From Bryobacterales bacterium (GTDB lineage: Bacteria; Acidobacteriota; Terriglobia; Bryobacterales; Bryobacteraceae): a DNA stretch of 7,632 nucleotides. The notes beneath the pieces are model-generated. The model ran no database searches. It was given only the letters and a program-made list of their open reading frames with translations, and had not been told where the DNA came from. Made by a program: the position numbers and the translations under genes. Of the stretch, positions 1 to 5,846 are shown one piece after another (positions within the stretch are counted from its first letter, which is position 1; each line of letters begins with the position of its first letter). The stretch spans positions 716-8,347 of the forward strand of contig PKYZ01000737.1 of NCBI GenBank assembly GCA_003132865.1. Direction: 5' to 3'.

Positions 1-44
1 GCCAATCGTGACGCAGACGTCGGCCAATCGTGACGCAGACGTCG
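1..44. repeat. Perfect 22-bp tandem duplication inside the Uma2 relic
   Basis: Positions 1-22 and 23-44 are identical (each begins GCCAATCGTGACG and ends AGACGTCG). On the minus strand the unit encodes the conserved DVCVTIG stretch of the Uma2 relic. Since 22 is not a multiple of three, the second copy is out of frame. This looks like slippage or unequal duplication in a gene no longer under selection, although further copies could lie left of the window. Confidence 0.9.
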
Positions 45-223
45 GGTACACGGCAACGTGTAGCCGACACGCGTAAACGCAGTGCGATTAAGGTGCACAG
101 GGTGGGATAGTCCGTTCGCAAATAGATGCAAATGTTTCACAGTTCACCGTCCACGTAATCGCAGTCCGGATCGTACGATGTGGACAGGTACTCCTCGACG
201 GAGACAAGCGTAGCGGCAGCCAT
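1..223 (-). pseudogene. Uma2-family (DUF820) endonuclease-like gene, decayed N-terminal part
   Basis: Read leftward from the ATG at 223, the frame gives MAAATLVSVEEYL, then STSYDPDCDYVDGEL, the typical start of Uma2 proteins (PD-(D/E)XK nuclease fold, role unknown). A TGA follows at 139-137. The same frame then continues as YLRTDYPTLCTLIALRLRVS and ATRCRVPDVCVTIG, which is the next Uma2 block; PDV carries the first acidic residue of the nuclease core in this family. About 15 residues usually found between DGEL and the YLRT block (the VERN-type segment) are missing, so an internal deletion and a stop have destroyed the gene. After CVTIG a 22-bp tandem duplication shifts the frame again. The remainder lies outside the window. 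The family call rests on remembered consensus, but two independent blocks in one frame and in the right order make it solid. Confidence 0.75.
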
Positions 224-308
224 GCCACGAGCCGCTAGCCATTCTTCCAGGCCACCCCTGCCCGATTTGCCGGTGCGCCGCGCCCTCGGCATGCGGCAAG
301 CTGGAAGC

Positions 309-1196
309 ATGGAAAACGAATTAGTCGCCTTGTCCAATGAACTGGCCGGCGCGGTCGAGCAGGCCGGCCGCGTCGTAGTGGCCGTAAATGCCCGGCCGCG
401 CTTCGCTTCGAGCGGCGTGCTCTGGCGCCCCGGCGTCATCGTCACCGCCGAGCACGCCATCCGCCGGCGCGAGGAGATCGGCATTACGCTGCCGGACGGC
501 CGCACCACTTCCGCCACGCTGGCCGGCCGCGATGCCGGCACCGATCTTGCCGTGCTGAAGCTGGCCGAAAACGGCGCGCCCACGGCCACCTTCGGCTCCA
601 CCGAAACGCTGCGGCCCGGCCAGGTGGTGCTGGCCATCGGCCGCTCGCCGGATTCCGGCGTGAACGCCACTATGGGCATCATGAGCGCGGTCAGCGGACC
701 GTGGCGCTCCTGGCGCGGCGGACAAATCGATCAATATCTTCGACTCGATCTCACCCTTTATCCCGCCAGCTCCGGCGGCGCCGTGGTGGATACCGCGGGC
801 CGCGTCCTGGGCATCGCCACCAGCGCACTCTCGCGCATTGCCGGACTGGCGGTGCCCGCCTCCACCGTCAACCGCGTGGTCGATGAACTGCTGCGCACCG
901 GACATGTCTCTCGCGGCTACCTCGGCCTAGGCCTGCATCCGGTTGCGCTACCCGATGGCAACACCGGCCTGATCGTACTCTCGGCCGAGCCGGATGGACC
1001 CGCCGCGTGCGCCGGCGTGCTCCTCGGCGACATCCTGGTGGCGCTCGCCGGCCAGCCCGTGCGCGACACCGACGACATCCAATCCGCGCTCGACAGCGAG
1101 TCCGTGGGCAAGCCCATTGTGGCGCGCATCGTGCGCGGCGGGCAGGTCATCGAACTAAGTATAACGGTGGGAGAACGGCCCAGGAGGGAAGACTGA
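309..1196 (+). CDS. HtrA/DegP-like trypsin-fold serine protease with C-terminal PDZ domain (first of a tandem pair)
   Basis: A 295-residue protein with a trypsin-like domain (about 15-190) and one PDZ domain (about 203-290). The triad is visible: His49 in VTAEHA, Asp79 in GTDLAVLKL and Ser155 in YPASSGGAV. The last motif differs from the usual GNSGGP, with Ser in place of Asn before the nucleophile and Ala in place of Pro after it. There is no signal peptide or membrane anchor, so it probably acts in the cytoplasm, unlike classical periplasmic DegP. The ATG at 309 is chosen because the protease domain follows directly; the longer frame to 180 runs across the Uma2 relic. Only one base separates its TGA from the next start, and three genes form one transcription unit. 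A peptide-binding or regulatory role is possible, but the triad looks complete. The substrate is unknown. Confidence 0.88.
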   Translation: MENELVALSNELAGAVEQAGRVVVAVNARPRFASSGVLWRPGVIVTAEHAIRRREEIGITLPDGRTTSATLAGRDAGTDLAVLKLAENGAPTATFGSTETLRPGQVVLAIGRSPDSGVNATMGIMSAVSGPWRSWRGGQIDQYLRLDLTLYPASSGGAVVDTAGRVLGIATSALSRIAGLAVPASTVNRVVDELLRTGHVSRGYLGLGLHPVALPDGNTGLIVLSAEPDGPAACAGVLLGDILVALAGQPVRDTDDIQSALDSESVGKPIVARIVRGGQVIELSITVGERPRRED

Positions 1197-1197
1197 C

Positions 1198-2049
1198 ATG
1201 GCGCGCGCCTTCGGAGAAATCGCGGAACGGTTGCGCCGCTCCACCGTCGAAGTGCGTCTGCGCGGCACCAATGTCTGGGCCAACGCCGGCGGCTCCGGCG
1301 TGATCGCCTCGCCCGATGGCCAGATCGTCACCAACGCGCACGTGGCGCGCGGCGCCGGCGCCTCGATCCGGCTTTGGGATGGCCACGAATTGCCGGCCAC
1401 CTTGCTGGCGCGCGATGCGCGGCGCGACCTGGCCACGCTCAAGGTCGAAGCCGGCGGCCTGCCCGCGGCCACTTTCGGTGATTCGGGCGCACTGCGCGTA
1501 GGCGAATTGGTGATGGCCATCGGCAACCCCTTGGGCTTCGTCGGCGCGCTGACCACAGGCGTGGTGCATGCGCTCGGCAGCCTGGCGGGATTCGGCCGCC
1601 AAAGCTGGGTGCTGGCGGATGTGCGCCTCGCGCCCGGCAACTCCGGCGGTCCGCTGGCCGATGCGTACGGCCGCGTGATCGGCATCAACACCATGATCGT
1701 GCATGGACTGGGCGCCGCCGTTCCGGGCAATGCCGTGACGGCGTTCTTGCGGCGCGGCGCGTCCGGGTTCTCGTTGGGCGTGACGGTGCAGCCGGTGCGT
1801 TTGGAAGACCGGCGCTTTGGCCTGCTGGTGCTCAAGGTCGAGCCGGGAAGTGCGGCAGCCGCCGCGCCACTTTGGACTGGCGACGTGCTCATCGGCGTGG
1901 GAGGCCGGCCGTTCCGCGCAGTGGACGATCTGCATGAAGCGCTGGACGACACCGGCGGCGTTATCCATCTGCAGTTCCTGCGTGGCGACCGCGCCGCAAC
2001 GCGCGAAGTGACGATCCGTCTGGCGCGTCCGGTGGCGGAGGCGGCGTGA
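1198..2049 (+). CDS. HtrA/DegP-like serine protease with PDZ domain (second of a tandem pair)
   Basis: A 283-residue paralogue of the upstream gene. Residues about 5-185 are a trypsin-like domain with a canonical triad: His48 in VTNAHVA, Asp77 in RRDLATLKV and Ser149 in APGNSGGPL. A PDZ domain spans about 190-275 (SLGVTV, then TGDVLIGVGGRPF). No signal peptide is seen, so a cytoplasmic location is inferred. The start is fixed by AGGAGG at 1182-1187, ten bases upstream of the ATG, inside the end of the previous gene. Its stop overlaps the GTG start of the regulator by four bases (GTGA), which implies translational coupling. This copy keeps the canonical active site while its neighbour has drifted, so the two may have split roles or form mixed oligomers; that is inference. 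Confidence 0.9.
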   Translation: MARAFGEIAERLRRSTVEVRLRGTNVWANAGGSGVIASPDGQIVTNAHVARGAGASIRLWDGHELPATLLARDARRDLATLKVEAGGLPAATFGDSGALRVGELVMAIGNPLGFVGALTTGVVHALGSLAGFGRQSWVLADVRLAPGNSGGPLADAYGRVIGINTMIVHGLGAAVPGNAVTAFLRRGASGFSLGVTVQPVRLEDRRFGLLVLKVEPGSAAAAAPLWTGDVLIGVGGRPFRAVDDLHEALDDTGGVIHLQFLRGDRAATREVTIRLARPVAEAA

Positions 2050-2672
2050 TTCGTCTGCTGATCGCGGCGCCTTCCGCGATCGTGCGCGCAGGCCTCGAAT
2101 CGGTGGGCGCCCAGGGTTCCGGCATCGAAGTCGTGGGCGCCTCCGGCCTTGCCGGCCTGAGCGCCGCCGTCGATCGGCATCAACCTGATGTCGTGCTGGC
2201 GGCCGTAGAAACGCATCACGACGAGCCGCCCGAAGACCTGATCGCACTGGCGGCCCGCGAAGACGCACCAGCGATCGTAGTGTTGGCGCCGGATCTGCAG
2301 TCATCCTGGACCGGCGATGCGCTCCGCTCCGGCATACGCGCCGTGCTGCCCGGCGATCTCGGCCCGCGCGAAATCCTGGCGGCGGTGGAGGCGGCCGCCG
2401 CCGGATTGGTCGTGCTGCATCCGCAGGATATCCCCGCGTTAGTGGCCGACCGGCCGCTGCCCGCGGCGCACCTGCAAACGCTCACCCCCCGCGAGATTCA
2501 GGTGCTCGCGATGCTGGCCGAGGGCCACGTGAACAAGACGATTGCCTGGAAGCTGGGGATCTCCGAACACACCGCCAAGTTCCACGTGGCGTCCATCCTG
2601 AGCAAGCTCAACGCAGGCACGCGCACCGAAGCGGTGACGCTGGGCATCCGGCGGGGCCTGATTCTCATTTAG
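2046..2672 (+). CDS. NarL/LuxR-type DNA-binding regulator with degenerate (non-phosphorylatable) receiver domain
   Basis: A 208-residue protein with a response-regulator layout. The N-terminal domain (about 1-125) has a receiver fold pattern (IRLLIAAPSAIVRAGLESV). The C-terminal domain (about 145-205) is a LuxR-type helix-turn-helix: LTPREIQVLAMLAEG, then NKTIAWKLGISEHTAKFHV. The receiver lacks every conserved phosphotransfer residue. The acidic pair is Ala8-Pro9, the phospho-acceptor position is Ala53 (PDVVLAAVE), the switch Thr/Ser is Ala81, and the conserved Lys position is Gly103. It is therefore expected to work without phosphorylation, by ligand, partner binding or level. The GTG start overlaps the stop of the upstream protease by four bases. 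No histidine kinase is nearby; being the last gene of a protease operon suggests autoregulation or proteolytic coupling, which is inference. Confidence 0.88.
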   Translation: MIRLLIAAPSAIVRAGLESVGAQGSGIEVVGASGLAGLSAAVDRHQPDVVLAAVETHHDEPPEDLIALAAREDAPAIVVLAPDLQSSWTGDALRSGIRAVLPGDLGPREILAAVEAAAAGLVVLHPQDIPALVADRPLPAAHLQTLTPREIQVLAMLAEGHVNKTIAWKLGISEHTAKFHVASILSKLNAGTRTEAVTLGIRRGLILI

Positions 2673-2716
2673 CGGGCAAGGGAACCGATGGTGGACGGCC
2701 GGTTTCTAACATATTA

Positions 2717-3088
2717 GTGCTCAGGCTATACGCAATCGGCGTCGCGTTACTCGTGGCCGGCGGCGGATTCGGCGCGCGCTGTCAGTCTTCCGCGGCTCCA
2801 AAGATCCACGTGGGGTCGACGTGGAACTGCTCAAAGATGATCACCTAAGTCCGTCCTATATACCCGAAGAAGGCGAAGTGCCAGCGCATCCAAGGCGTCG
2901 TAAAACTGCGTGCCACGGTCAGCGTAAGAGGCGACCTCCGCAATATCGAAGTGCTGGAGGGCGATCCCATCTTCGTGCCTGCCGCGCTCCGTGCGGCTAA
3001 AAAGTGCCGCTTTTCGCCTTGCCTTTTAAACGGCGATCCAGTCGAACCAATCACCGAAATAGTGGTTCCGTTCACTCTCACCCAGTAG
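2717..3088 (+). pseudogene. TonB C-terminal-domain secreted protein, broken by one in-frame nonsense codon
   Basis: From GTG at 2717 the frame gives a hydrophobic export-signal-like segment (LRLYAIGVALLVAGGGFGA), a short linker and SKMIT, then TAA at 2846-2848. The same frame reopens at once with VRPIYPKKAKCQRIQGVVKL, followed by VLEGDPIFVPAAL, then CRFSPCLLNGDPVEP and ITEIVVPFTLTQ, ending at TAG 3086-3088. This is the TonB C-terminal domain, the part that contacts outer-membrane receptors; in small acidobacterial-type TonB-family proteins the motif is usually like LISQVRPIYP. One C-to-T change (CAA to TAA, Gln to stop) explains the break. The 123 codons hold no other defect, so inactivation is recent, or the stop is read through, or it is a sequencing error. 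No clear Shine-Dalgarno sequence precedes the GTG, and an ATG at 2688 is out of frame with it. Confidence 0.72.
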
Positions 3089-3119
3089 TTCGGGAGACGG
3101 GGGTAATGATTTAGGAAGC

Positions 3120-3170
3120 ATGCCTTACGGATACGACGCTCTGCGTACCGCTGCATCTTGCGCGGATCTA
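3120..3170 (+). pseudogene. Relic resembling the 5' end of ygfZ
   Basis: ATG at 3120 begins MPYGYDALRTAASCADLG. The intact ygfZ at 3634 begins MTGYDALGAAAAWLDLS. The two share an identical 14-base stretch (GGATACGACGCTCT, at 3128-3141 and again from 3641) and weaker similarity for about 28 further bases; by eye about 30 of 42 positions agree. Similarity fades where the stop of the minus-strand gene begins. It looks like a diverged partial duplicate of the ygfZ start left beside the two-gene cassette. It is too short to be a functional gene. Confidence 0.5.
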
Positions 3171-3398
3171 GGCACTGATGAGCAGTGCCTTACTGACGGC
3201 CGCCGGCAGCCGTACGGGCACGAAGTACTCGGACGGATAGAGATAATCCTCGCCGGATTCGTCGATAATGCGCACGTACCCGTCGTGCGCGGCGGACGGG
3301 TCTGGAAAAACCTGGTAGACCTTTCGCACCTCCAAATCGTCCGACCCGCCATTGCGGATACACAATACGAACTTCGATCGCTGTTGCTCGCCTTTCAT
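3168..3398 (-). CDS. Small conserved protein of unknown function (76 aa)
   Basis: From ATG at 3398 it reads MKGEQQRSKFVLCIRNGG, then DDLEVRKVYQVFPDP and a block of acidic and aromatic residues (GYVRIIDESGEDYLYPSEYF), ending VPVRLPAAVSKALLISA. It resembles a hypothetical family found in cyanobacteria, acidobacteria and others. The layout, short beta-strand-like segments with a conserved DESGEDYLYP..YFVP core, suggests a small SH3-like or beta-barrel fold. There is no membrane segment or signal peptide, and no catalytic motif is recognised. It begins four bases after the stop of the small gene at 3403-3573, so the two are probably co-transcribed. No strong Shine-Dalgarno precedes it, consistent with coupling to its neighbour. 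A toxin-antitoxin or regulatory pair is possible but unproven. Confidence 0.75.
   Translation of the reverse strand: MKGEQQRSKFVLCIRNGGSDDLEVRKVYQVFPDPSAAHDGYVRIIDESGEDYLYPSEYFVPVRLPAAVSKALLISA
3171..3189. repeat. Short inverted repeat at the 3' end of the small minus-strand gene
   Basis: GGCACTG (3171-3177) and CAGTGCC (3183-3189) form a 7-bp stem with a 5-base loop over the last codons of the minus-strand gene, touching its stop. It lies between the converging ygfZ relic and that gene. There is no T-tract on either side, so it is at most a weak terminator or mRNA-end hairpin. Confidence 0.4.
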
Positions 3399-3402
3399 AC
3401 CG

Positions 3403-3573
3403 TTAGCTAAAGAAGCGTTTGATCTTCCAGCCTTTCCGCCCGATGCGGTGGGCTTCGTACCAGTGCAACTCTGCACTTCGGATCGCGCCGGTGGCCAATC
3501 GAATGGAAGCAAGACCCTTCATCTTGCGCCAGTTTCGTCCCCCATAGCCCCATAGCGGGAAGGACAGCTCCAC
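3403..3573 (-). CDS. Small basic conserved protein of unknown function (about 56 aa)
   Basis: The frame reads VELSFPLWGYGGRNWRKMKG, then LASIRLATGAIRSAELHW and YEAHRIGRKGWKIKRFFS, stopping at TAA 3405-3403. It is rich in Lys/Arg and Trp and has no membrane segment. I recognise the HWYEAH.IG+K..KIKRF ending as typical of short hypothetical proteins but know no function. The start is uncertain. GTG at 3573 has GGGGAGG five bases upstream (3579-3585), while ATG at 3591 (six residues longer) has no ribosome site and ATG at 3522 would give only 39 residues. It lies four bases upstream of the 76-aa gene on the same strand and is divergent from ygfZ. The two probably form a conserved pair. Confidence 0.62.
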   Translation of the reverse strand: MELSFPLWGYGGRNWRKMKGLASIRLATGAIRSAELHWYEAHRIGRKGWKIKRFFS

Positions 3574-3633
3574 GTTCGCCTCCCCAAACATTTTAGATCG
3601 GCGGGCCGGCGCTCTGAAATAATAGAAGAAAGC

Positions 3634-4593
3634 ATGACAGGATACGACGCTCTCGGTGCCGCCGCGGCCTGGCTGGACCTCTCCGCGCGCGGGCGCATCT
3701 ACGCCAGCGGGGACGACCGCGCCCGCCTGCTGCACGCCATGACCACCAACCATGTGCAGCAGCTTACGCCCGGCACGGGATGCTACGCCTTCTTCCTGAA
3801 CGCACAGGGGCACATCCAGGCCGACGTCAACCTGCTCTGCCTCGAAGACCGGTTTCTGCTGGATACCGAGCCCGAAACGCGCGAGCGCGTCTTCCGCCAC
3901 TTGGACAAATACATCATCGCCGACGATGTCGCGCTCGAAGACGTCACCGCGACGTTGGCGTGCGTGGCGGTGGAAGGACCGCATGCCGCCGCTGTGCTCG
4001 CGGCTATCGGCGCGCCCGCGCTCGATGTGGAATACGCGCACGCCTCGTGGGACGGCGCCATCGTCGAACGTGTGAACGAGACAGGCGCGCCGGGCTTCCG
4101 TATTTTCATGCCGGCAGAAACGAAGGCGGATTGGATCGCGCGGCTGGAATCCGCGGGCGCGGTCTACGCGACGCCCGACGAAGCGCGCACCGTGCGCCTG
4201 GAGCATGGCAAGCCGCGCTACGGCGAAGATATCTTCGATACGACGCTGCCGCAGGAAACCCAGCAGATGCACGCCGTGCACTTCGCCAAAGGCTGCTATA
4301 TCGGGCAGGAGATCGTGGAGCGGATCCGGTCGCGCGGGCGCGTCAACCGGTTACTAGTGAAGCTGGAAGTGGAAGGCGAGACCCCGCTGGCGGGTGGGAC
4401 CAAGATCACGGCGGGCGCCGCCGAAGCTGGGGAGATCACATCGTCTACCTTCTCGCCCGCTCTTGGCAAGGTAGTCGCACTGGCCTACCTGCGCGCGCAG
4501 TATGCTGGCGACGGGACGGTGCTGCAGGCCGGCGGACGGGCGGTGGTGGCCGTCAGTCCGGGTGCAACCCCGGCCCCTGATCGCGTATCATGA
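3634..4593 (+). CDS. ygfZ: YgfZ/GcvT-family folate-binding protein (Fe-S cluster and tRNA-modification related)
   Basis: This 319-residue protein belongs to the YgfZ (COG0354) branch of the GcvT-like folate-binding proteins, which support maintenance of certain Fe-S enzymes such as MiaB in a tetrahydrofolate-dependent way. The signature KGCYIGQE is at 219-226, with the family's conserved Cys221, followed by RSRGRVNR. The N-terminal aminomethyltransferase-like domain starts near residue 12 (LDLSARGRI) and includes LLHAMTTNHV and YAFFLNAQGHI. The C-terminal barrel (about 240-310) carries TSSTFSPALGKVVALAYLR. Length is normal for the family and there are no defects. The ATG at 3634 has a weak purine-rich ribosome site (AGAAGAAAG) and is divergent from the small gene pair. 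The nucleotidyltransferase gene starts six bases after its stop. Confidence 0.9.
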   Translation: MTGYDALGAAAAWLDLSARGRIYASGDDRARLLHAMTTNHVQQLTPGTGCYAFFLNAQGHIQADVNLLCLEDRFLLDTEPETRERVFRHLDKYIIADDVALEDVTATLACVAVEGPHAAAVLAAIGAPALDVEYAHASWDGAIVERVNETGAPGFRIFMPAETKADWIARLESAGAVYATPDEARTVRLEHGKPRYGEDIFDTTLPQETQQMHAVHFAKGCYIGQEIVERIRSRGRVNRLLVKLEVEGETPLAGGTKITAGAAEAGEITSSTFSPALGKVVALAYLRAQYAGDGTVLQAGGRAVVAVSPGATPAPDRVS

Positions 4594-4599
4594 GACCGG

Positions 4600-4920
4600 A
4601 TGGGCGCCGCCGAGACTTTACTGAACGAGATTGTGCGCCGCGTCCTTTCGGTGGCGCGTCCAGATAGGATCATCCTGTTCGGTTCCGCGGCTGCGCGGCA
4701 AATGACGAAGGATAGCGACCTCGACCTGCTGGTTGTCGAACCGGTGCTGGCGAACACCCACGCGAGGAGCGTGGAGATTCGCGGCGCACTGGGCGACATC
4801 GGATATCCAGTGGACGTCATCGTGATGCGGACTGACCGCTTCGAACGAACGAAGCGTGTTATCGGCGGAATCGCCTACCCGGCCAACAAGTATGGCCGTG
4901 TCATCTATGAAGCCGCTTAA
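4600..4920 (+). CDS. Minimal nucleotidyltransferase (MNT domain, MntA-type antitoxin candidate)
   Basis: This 106-residue MNT-domain protein has a complete catalytic signature: Gly28-Ser29 in ILFGSAA, Asp40 and Asp42 in DSDLDLLVV, and a third acidic residue Asp72 in YPVDVIVM. Such proteins normally pair with a HEPN ribonuclease (HepT) and neutralise it by transferring AMP to it. The C-terminus (YGRVIYEAA) is also typical. In such modules the HEPN gene usually overlaps the MNT stop. Here an ATG at 4907 does overlap and reads MKPLNYAG, but the sequence then runs into DNA antisense to a higA relic, so no HEPN partner remains. The gene is six bases downstream of ygfZ and may simply ride on its transcript. 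It is an orphan antitoxin or a cellular nucleotidyltransferase; the enzyme itself looks intact. Confidence 0.85.
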   Translation: MGAAETLLNEIVRRVLSVARPDRIILFGSAAARQMTKDSDLDLLVVEPVLANTHARSVEIRGALGDIGYPVDVIVMRTDRFERTKRVIGGIAYPANKYGRVIYEAA

Positions 4921-5100
4921 TTACGCAGGGACTCGTTCGGTGCGCCTTAGCTTTGGCAGGGTCCTGATCGATTTCCCCACCTTTCTCCTGGGCCATGCGG
5001 AGTTCGTAAAGGCTTTGCAGGTTAAGCCAGAACTCCGCGCTCGTGCCAAGAGATTGGCCAAGCGCACGGGTGAAAGGCTGGCACGCCGGGCCGCCACGTA
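4901..5100 (-). pseudogene. higA-like antitoxin, C-terminal remnant
   Basis: On the minus strand the frame through 5047 reads GTSAEFWLNLQSLYELRMAQ, then EKGGEIDQDPAKAKAHR, stopping at TGA 4903-4901. GTSAEFWLNLQ..YELR is the hallmark C-terminal block of HigA-type XRE antitoxins (VapI/HigA family). Just upstream, in a frame one base off, RRASLSPVRLANLL matches the preceding helix (RRAITADTALRLARLL-like), so a single-base deletion near 5047 separates the two blocks. Its end overlaps the end of the nucleotidyltransferase gene on the opposite strand. No start codon or N-terminal half is attached; a matching N-terminal piece lies about 0.75 kb upstream on the same strand. Confidence 0.7.
4907..4945 (+). 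pseudogene. Possible first codons of a lost HEPN (HepT-like) gene
   Basis: An ATG overlapping the MNT stop gives MKPLNYAG. After a one-base shift, the following bases (AGGGACTCGTTCGG) resemble the ARDWF-type start of HEPN proteins. Only a dozen codons are involved and the rest is antisense to higA-like sequence. The call depends mostly on the expected MNT-HEPN arrangement, so it is weak. Confidence 0.2.
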
Positions 5101-5340
5101 GGGAAGCACGAAAGCAACCAGCAGGGGCAGGATGATGTGCGTAGGCTTCAGGAGCCGGTTGCCGATTCTGCGACGCAAGGACATCGTCACGGTGCGCGCG
5201 GGGAAGTTCATGAGCCGCGTCAACACGTAGATTTTCAACTTGACGCCCGTCGGCCCAGGCTGCTGCGGTTGCTGTGGCAAGCGGGGCTGTGGCAAGCGGG
5301 GTACCCTTATTTGTTTCTTTAGATTATGATGTAGAGCCAT
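4921..5340 (-). CDS. Doubtful ORF with one hydrophobic segment
   Basis: An open frame of 139 codons starts at ATG 5340, overlapping the end of the membrane-protein gene by 22 bases. Its N-terminal part is Pro/Gln-rich (RLPQPRLPQQPQQPGP, partly from a 15-bp tandem repeat), followed by a basic stretch (MSLRRRIGNRLL) and one membrane-like segment (HIILPLLVAFVLPYVAA). From about 5105 leftward the frame runs out of phase through the higA remnant, so its last 60 residues are not a natural protein end. No ribosome site is seen. It may be a truncated small membrane-protein gene fused by rearrangement to higA debris, or not a gene at all. Confidence 0.25.
   Translation of the reverse strand: MALHHNLKKQIRVPRLPQPRLPQQPQQPGPTGVKLKIYVLTRLMNFPARTVTMSLRRRIGNRLLKPTHIILPLLVAFVLPYVAARRASLSPVRLANLLARARSSGLTCKAFTNSAWPRRKVGKSIRTLPKLRRTERVPA
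5271..5300. repeat. Perfect 15-bp tandem repeat
   Basis: GCTGTGGCAAGCGGG occurs twice back to back (5271-5285 and 5286-5300). On the minus strand it adds five in-frame codons, giving RLPQPRLPQ in the doubtful ORF. Together with the 22-bp duplication at 1-44, it shows slippage-type duplications in the relaxed parts of this window. Confidence 0.85.
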
Positions 5341-5769
5341 GCAACTGCGAAGAATATAGGTATCAGCACCGGCGCACCAAAACCTAGCCATCCGGCTGCT
5401 TTCACCCCTCCTGCTGCAATATCGGGAAGGTACTGCTTATCTGGATAACATGGGCTCACTCTGACACGCCAATCGTCGGCTAGCCGCCTATGAGCGAGTG
5501 TGGCTGCCAGAACCGCAAGAAAAACACTCAGGCCAAACCCAAACCATGGAATGGTGCGAACAAGAGTTTCCAAGTTGTGCAGGGCACCAGGACCTGGTTT
5601 GGGGGTCGGGCAGCTTTTGCTGGGAGAGGCCATAGGTGGCAAAATGGAATCCTTGAATCGTGGAATTCCAGCTAACTCGCTGGTTAATCAAGTTGTCCTC
5701 GTGCTGCATGTAGTCGCGGAAGATTTTGAAATGTTCTGCCTTCGTAATCTCGTGCGAGCTTTGAGGCAT
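5319..5769 (-). pseudogene. Small membrane protein of unknown function, with one frameshift
   Basis: From ATG 5769, preceded by the strong ribosome site GGAGGTGA (5778-5785), the frame reads MPQSSHEITKAEHFKIFRDY, then MQHEDNLINQRVSWNSTIQG and FATYGLSQQKLPDP. There a run of five Gs on the plus strand (5601-5605) throws it out of frame. In the next frame the protein continues seamlessly: KPGPGALHNLETLVRTIPWF, a membrane helix (GFGLSVFLAVLAATLAH), a polar loop and a final helix (LGFGAPVLIPIFFAVAWLY), ending at TAA 5321-5319. Removing one base from the G-run restores a 149-residue protein with two clear membrane helices (about 73-93 and 127-149) and a weaker hydrophobic stretch near 33-48. I recognise the HEDNLINQR..W start as typical of small hypothetical membrane proteins; the function is unknown. 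The frameshift may be real, a sequencing error or slippage. Confidence 0.65.
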
Positions 5770-5777
5770 TTTTGCGT

Positions 5778-5785
5778 TCACCTCC
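5778..5785 (-). promoter_or_regulatory. Strong ribosome binding site for the membrane-protein gene
   Basis: GGAGGTGA on the minus strand lies eight bases upstream of the ATG at 5769. It decides the start at MPQSS rather than the longer upstream frame, which would run through higA debris. Confidence 0.75.
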
Positions 5786-5846
5786 GATTGAAAGTCAGCA
5801 GGGCATAGGGAAGGATCTCGCCGTCCTTGCCGAAAAACTGGACGCC

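Noticed and set aside
180..308. Upstream extension of the first protease to a start at 180
   Set aside because: The extension runs over the Uma2 relic and has no protease-like sequence; ATG 309 sits just before the conserved domain.
321..905. Long minus-strand open frame opposite the first protease
   Set aside because: Antisense shadow of a GC-rich gene; the plus-strand frame has clear protease and PDZ motifs.
1147..2304. Two long minus-strand open frames (354 and 385 codons) opposite the second protease and regulator
   Set aside because: Low-complexity Arg/Ala/Gly-rich shadows with no domain; the plus strand explains the region fully.
3783..4109. Minus-strand frame inside ygfZ
   Set aside because: Shadow; Ser/Thr-rich with no motif.
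3403..4281. 292-codon minus-strand frame opposite ygfZ
   Set aside because: Only its last 56 codons look like a real protein; the rest is antisense to the intact ygfZ.
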